From Siphonodentalium dalli (lineage: Eukaryota; Mollusca; Scaphopoda; Gadilida; Siphonodentaliidae), in assembly GCA_032622095.1 (NCBI GenBank), contig CP136064.1, positions 47,507,573-47,571,572 on the forward strand: a DNA stretch of 64,000 bases. The letters are read 5' to 3'. Position 1 is the stretch's first letter. Every line of letters begins with the position of its first letter. Below the pieces are notes generated by a model that saw only the letters and a program-made list of their open reading frames with translations, ran no database searches and had not been told where the DNA came from. Shown here in pieces: positions 61,015 through 64,000 of this stretch. The position numbers and the translations under genes are program-made.

Positions 61015-61150
61015 TATATACATCCCACCCTGATACAAAATGGCGGCCGTCCAGAGGGATCCAAATGGGGGACCCATACCATTTCACCGTCCCTTGACCG
61101 ATTTAGGTCAAACAAAGGGGTGTTGTGGGCGGACTCAAGACTACCAAAAC
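61015..61150. repeat. Dispersed repeat, inverted relative of 44740-45015
   Basis: AAAATGGCGGCCGTCCAGAG, CCCATACCATTTC and CCGATTTAGGTCAAACAAAG match the complement of the 44820-44940 block. Confidence 0.65.
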
Positions 61151-61229
61151 ATTTGCACCTCACACACCCATACCGATTGTGGATAAGAGTGGCGACAGGG
61201 GGGTTTGGGTATCTCACCCCCCTCAACTT

Positions 61230-61900
61230 TGGTCAAAATTTTCAAGTTGGAAATTTCATACCTGCCAAAACATTAGTTGGAAATTTCACACCAACAATAA
61301 CAGGTTGAAAATGTTCTTGTAGTTTGATTTTCAAACAATTTATTGGAGGGAATTAATTGTTTTTGGACCAATATTTGCATATTTTCGGTAAAAAAAATTG
61401 GACTGAAATGTCATCAGTTGGAAATTTTCCAACCTTAGGGGGGTGTCAGGTTGATTTTCCAACACTTGAAGTTGGAAAGCTTGTGTCCTGGTCCCTCCCC
61501 GTGGCCAGTAAAAAAAATGCCAGTTAATTTAAGAAAACAATATTGTCATACATTTGGTCAACATTGTCATTGGAATTGTCATCAGTTGGAATTTTCCAAC
61601 CTAAGTGGGGGTGTCAGGTTTGAAATTTCCAACTCTAGGAAGGCTTGAGGCTAGTCTAGATGCTAGGATTTTGCGATTTCCTTGTTCTGATTTCAAAATT
61701 TTCGCACACCGGGCCGAACTATGGTCGGCCCGGTGTGTACGTCATTGTCACTCCTCCTGTGGCCAATACAAAACTGCTAATTAGTTTAACAAATTTCCAA
61801 CACTAGGAAAGCTTCAGTTGAGGCCAGTCTAGATTAGCGATTTTCTTGTATAGTTTTATAAATTTTGGTTTCTCACACCGGGCCGAACAACCATTTCCCC
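61230..61900. repeat. GTTGGAAATTT / CCGGGCCGA repeat, inverted relative of 52853-53480
   Basis: It contains repeated GTTGGAAATTTCA, TGGCCAGTAAAA, CTAGTCTAGATGCTAGGATT and the palindrome CACACCGGGCCGAACTATGG..CGGCCCGGTGTG (61704-61738). Order and orientation are opposite to the 53-kb copies. Gene D intron 1 thus contains the same composite repeat as the 44-45 and 53-kb regions. Confidence 0.75.
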
Positions 61901-62326
61901 AACAATTAATAGAAATCTTTCGGCACTTGTGGTATTTTTTTTTCTTTCTGTCTGCTTATAACTGTATCCAGATCAGTCCACCAAATTAATAACAGACCAT
62001 TCCAATGTATACTATTATAACTGAATGGGAGAAGCCTTTTAGTATATAACAGACTATATGTAGTATACATACACAGACAATTCCAATGTATATATACTAT
62101 ATATTATAACGTTACTGAATGGGAGAAATTAATTAATTTAGCATATATCACTTGAATTCGTGAAGGTTGGGTATTTCCTTGCTGTGGAAGCTGTTTGCAT
62201 ATTTTATCAGTCATTGCATGTTGTCAATTTACATTTTATGAACAAAAATATATATTTGTAAGGGGAACTGATAACTTTGAATATACACCGGTACCATGTT
62301 AGAATGGATGAAATTTAAACTTCCAG

Positions 62327-62442
62327 GCACCAACATCCATTAAAACATCGTTTGAGAACGTTGCCGATTATCTTATGCGGGCAGCCAAAGACGATCTGGA
62401 GAAAGTCAGAGGAATATACATGTGGATTTCAGAGAATGTCAA
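62327..62442 (+). CDS. KY-like gene D, exon 2
   Basis: The exon is 116 bp, from acceptor AACTTCCAG to donor GTCAA|GTATGTG. It encodes APTSIKTSFENVADYL, then MRAAKDDLEKVRGIYMWISENV plus AA. Size, phase and sequence match gene C exon 2. Here the donor is a single normal GTATGT with no minisatellite, so this copy shows the likely ancestral state. Exons 3 and 4 of gene D must lie beyond the right edge of the window. Confidence 0.85.
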
Positions 62443-62476
62443 GTATGTGTCAATCTCTTTATGTTCATATATAGAA

Positions 62477-62617
62477 GCTTGTTCCTAGAATTCCACATAA
62501 TTGCAGTGTTCTTGTGCCGTTTTTACAAATCCGATGACGGATTCCGTTGACAGCACACGACGTAATTCGCGGATTCTAGGATGGCCGGTTGGCGTGTAAT
62601 AAACACAGAACGACACG
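62477..62617. mobile_element. Fragment of the palindrome-ended element family (inverted relative of 33389-33786)
   Basis: GCTTGTTCCTAGAA, TTTACAAATCCG, GGATTCTAGGA and GTGTAATAAACACAGAACGA match the complement of blocks at 33786 back to 33530. Only one arm end of the palindrome is present. Confidence 0.65.
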
Positions 62618-62694
62618 TGAGTTCATTGTGTAGGAACCGTTATATATGTTTCCAACGAAAATGACCCATTTTGACCCCACGCAATACTTAATTA

Positions 62695-62990
62695 CGTGAA
62701 CAAATTCTTCTCATTTCTTATCGAAATTGTCATGTAACGATCGGAATGGCACATCGATAATTTTAGATGTCACTCAACTCAGATCAAGCTTGAAGATGGA
62801 AGCCTGGTGTGCTGATGGATTCACATTTGAAATCCAAGATGGCGGCTAGCGGCCATGTTTTTTAACGAACTTTGGCGAAAAGAAAGGCTTCCATCTTCAA
62901 GCTTGATCTGAGTGACATTTCAAATTCTCGATGTGTCATTCCTATCGTTACATGGCCAATTCGTTAAGAAATGAGAAGAATTTGTTCACG
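62695..62990. mobile_element. Inverted-repeat MITE (296 bp, gene D intron 2)
   Basis: ~105-bp arms: CGTGAACAAATTCTTCTCAT..AGGCTTCCATCTTC-type left arm versus its complement ending ATGAGAAGAATTTGTTCACG. The spacer contains CAAGATGGCGGCTAGCGGCC, which resembles GCCAGCGGCCAT at 54966. Confidence 0.85.
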
Positions 62991-64000
62991 CTTACTGACT
63001 TAAGCACACACGAAGCAATTAACACTCATATTGAGTCTGTGCCTCCATAGCTCTGATACATAATAATACCCATTCCGTTCCATATACAGTCCAAAATTTC
63101 CAGTTCGGTTCTTCTCACTGTTCTTGGTTGTTTAAATCTCTAATGAGACGTTACCATATCAATATAGGTTTGTCTCCCACTTGATAAAACTATATTAGTC
63201 GAAATGTCGACACTAACCACCCCATGCATCCGGATATGCTCGTAGCGGAAGACATGCTCGTAGCGGAATAACCACATGGCCCGCAATTTGCACATCGTCC
63301 TTAGTTGTCGTAAGTTATTTCATAAAAACACGGTTTACTTTACCTTGATTTTTTTTAAACGTTAACATCGATAATCGGTCTACAGAAATGAGCGGTTGTG
63401 GTTTCCGCAATTTGCATATTACTGTTCGATAATCGGGTTTTATACGAAAATTATGACCTGAAATACTTACTCGATATAAGTTTTATCAAATTTTAATGAA
63501 TCCTTGCATTGACACATTATATAACATACAGTCTCTCAAAAGGAACTGGACATGTTTGCGATGTCAATCATATTAGTGCCCGAAAAAATAGTTTCCATGG
63601 AGGCGCTCACTTGATTTTGGGGTATGTCTATCGCAAACGTAAAACCACTGCTATAGACATGCCATATTTTCTTGCTATGACCTGCATATATGGTAATTTT
63701 TTACTATGAAAAATGTAGAAACATGACTGAAAATGTTGTCTATTATATTAAGGGAATATCCGCGGAAATAGCAATGTATGCAAAGACTATGTTGTCTGTG
63801 CTGTTACCACAGAAATCGTAATTTTATGCAAGAAATGCAAATTTTGCCACAATGTTTGGACTAACTTCGCTATAAAATAGGATTAAACTGCGTCCATGTT
63901 TAAAGAAGTTTGATGTACAGTTGGGTAAATTATAGCCACAAATAGTACCACCACCGTCAACCACTGATTTGTGTTGGTTTCGGAGCAACATGTGTTTAAC
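62991..64000 (+). other. Gene D intron 2 (continuing), no exon seen
   Basis: AT-rich sequence with a short repeated ATGCTCGTAGCGGAA (63237 and 63255). I looked for the VCQGYAELF exon and did not find it before the window end. Confidence 0.5.

Overview
This window is AT-rich metazoan (invertebrate) nuclear DNA. The evidence is split genes with GT/AG introns and AATAAA signals, a 15 kb satellite array, many short inverted-repeat elements, a tRNA-like SINE, and degraded Tc1/mariner and non-LTR remnants. The dispersed repeats resemble those of marine spiralians such as molluscs, but the species cannot be fixed from sequence alone.

Layout. 1-15495: sixteen near-identical 968/969-bp satellite units, each with an internal 238-bp duplication carrying a 19-bp-arm hairpin. 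15496-18660: decaying array edge, split by a 2.0 kb terminal-inverted-repeat element (15796-17826), with an older 719-bp monomer (17839-18557) that lacks the internal duplication. 18.7-24.9 kb: intergenic DNA with small elements and a broken copy of the 3' flank of a lost gene. 24.9-64 kb: a tandem cluster of kyphoscoliosis-peptidase-like (KY/hillarin, transglutaminase-like fold) genes, with introns full of palindromes, MITEs and minisatellites.

The KY-like family has a fixed exon plan that I derived by comparing copies. Exon 1 starts Met-Gly-Cys (predicted N-myristoylation/palmitoylation) and ends phase 0 after a D-[DE]-[HY]-A-R-[KQ] motif. Exon 2 is 116 bp and carries the LMRAA..DLEKVR..WISEN motif. 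Exon 3 is 117 bp and carries the catalytic Cys (VCQGYAELF). The last exon carries the catalytic His and Asp (H-[AT]-W-N-A-V and D-C-T-W-G-S-G) plus a long C-terminal region. Gene C is complete (37525-47627), with a possible alternative first exon B (34052-34240). Gene D (59834 onward) has exons 1-2 in the window. Gene A (24897-28061) has exons 1 and 4 only. The Cys-bearing exon is missing, and the two remaining exons are in incompatible phases.

Main points for follow-up: (1) the exon 2 splice donor of gene C has been amplified into an in-frame 21-bp minisatellite of 29 units plus four 32/33-bp units, giving about thirty candidate donors in a row; (2) gene A lacks its nucleophile exon; (3) the last exon of gene C has a frame change just before its conserved C-terminus; (4) a degenerate second copy of the Cys exon lies 224 bp upstream of the real one; (5) the satellite contains two linked haplotypes and a pre-duplication relic; (6) the gene cluster once extended further left, as shown by an orphan 3' flank upstream of gene A.
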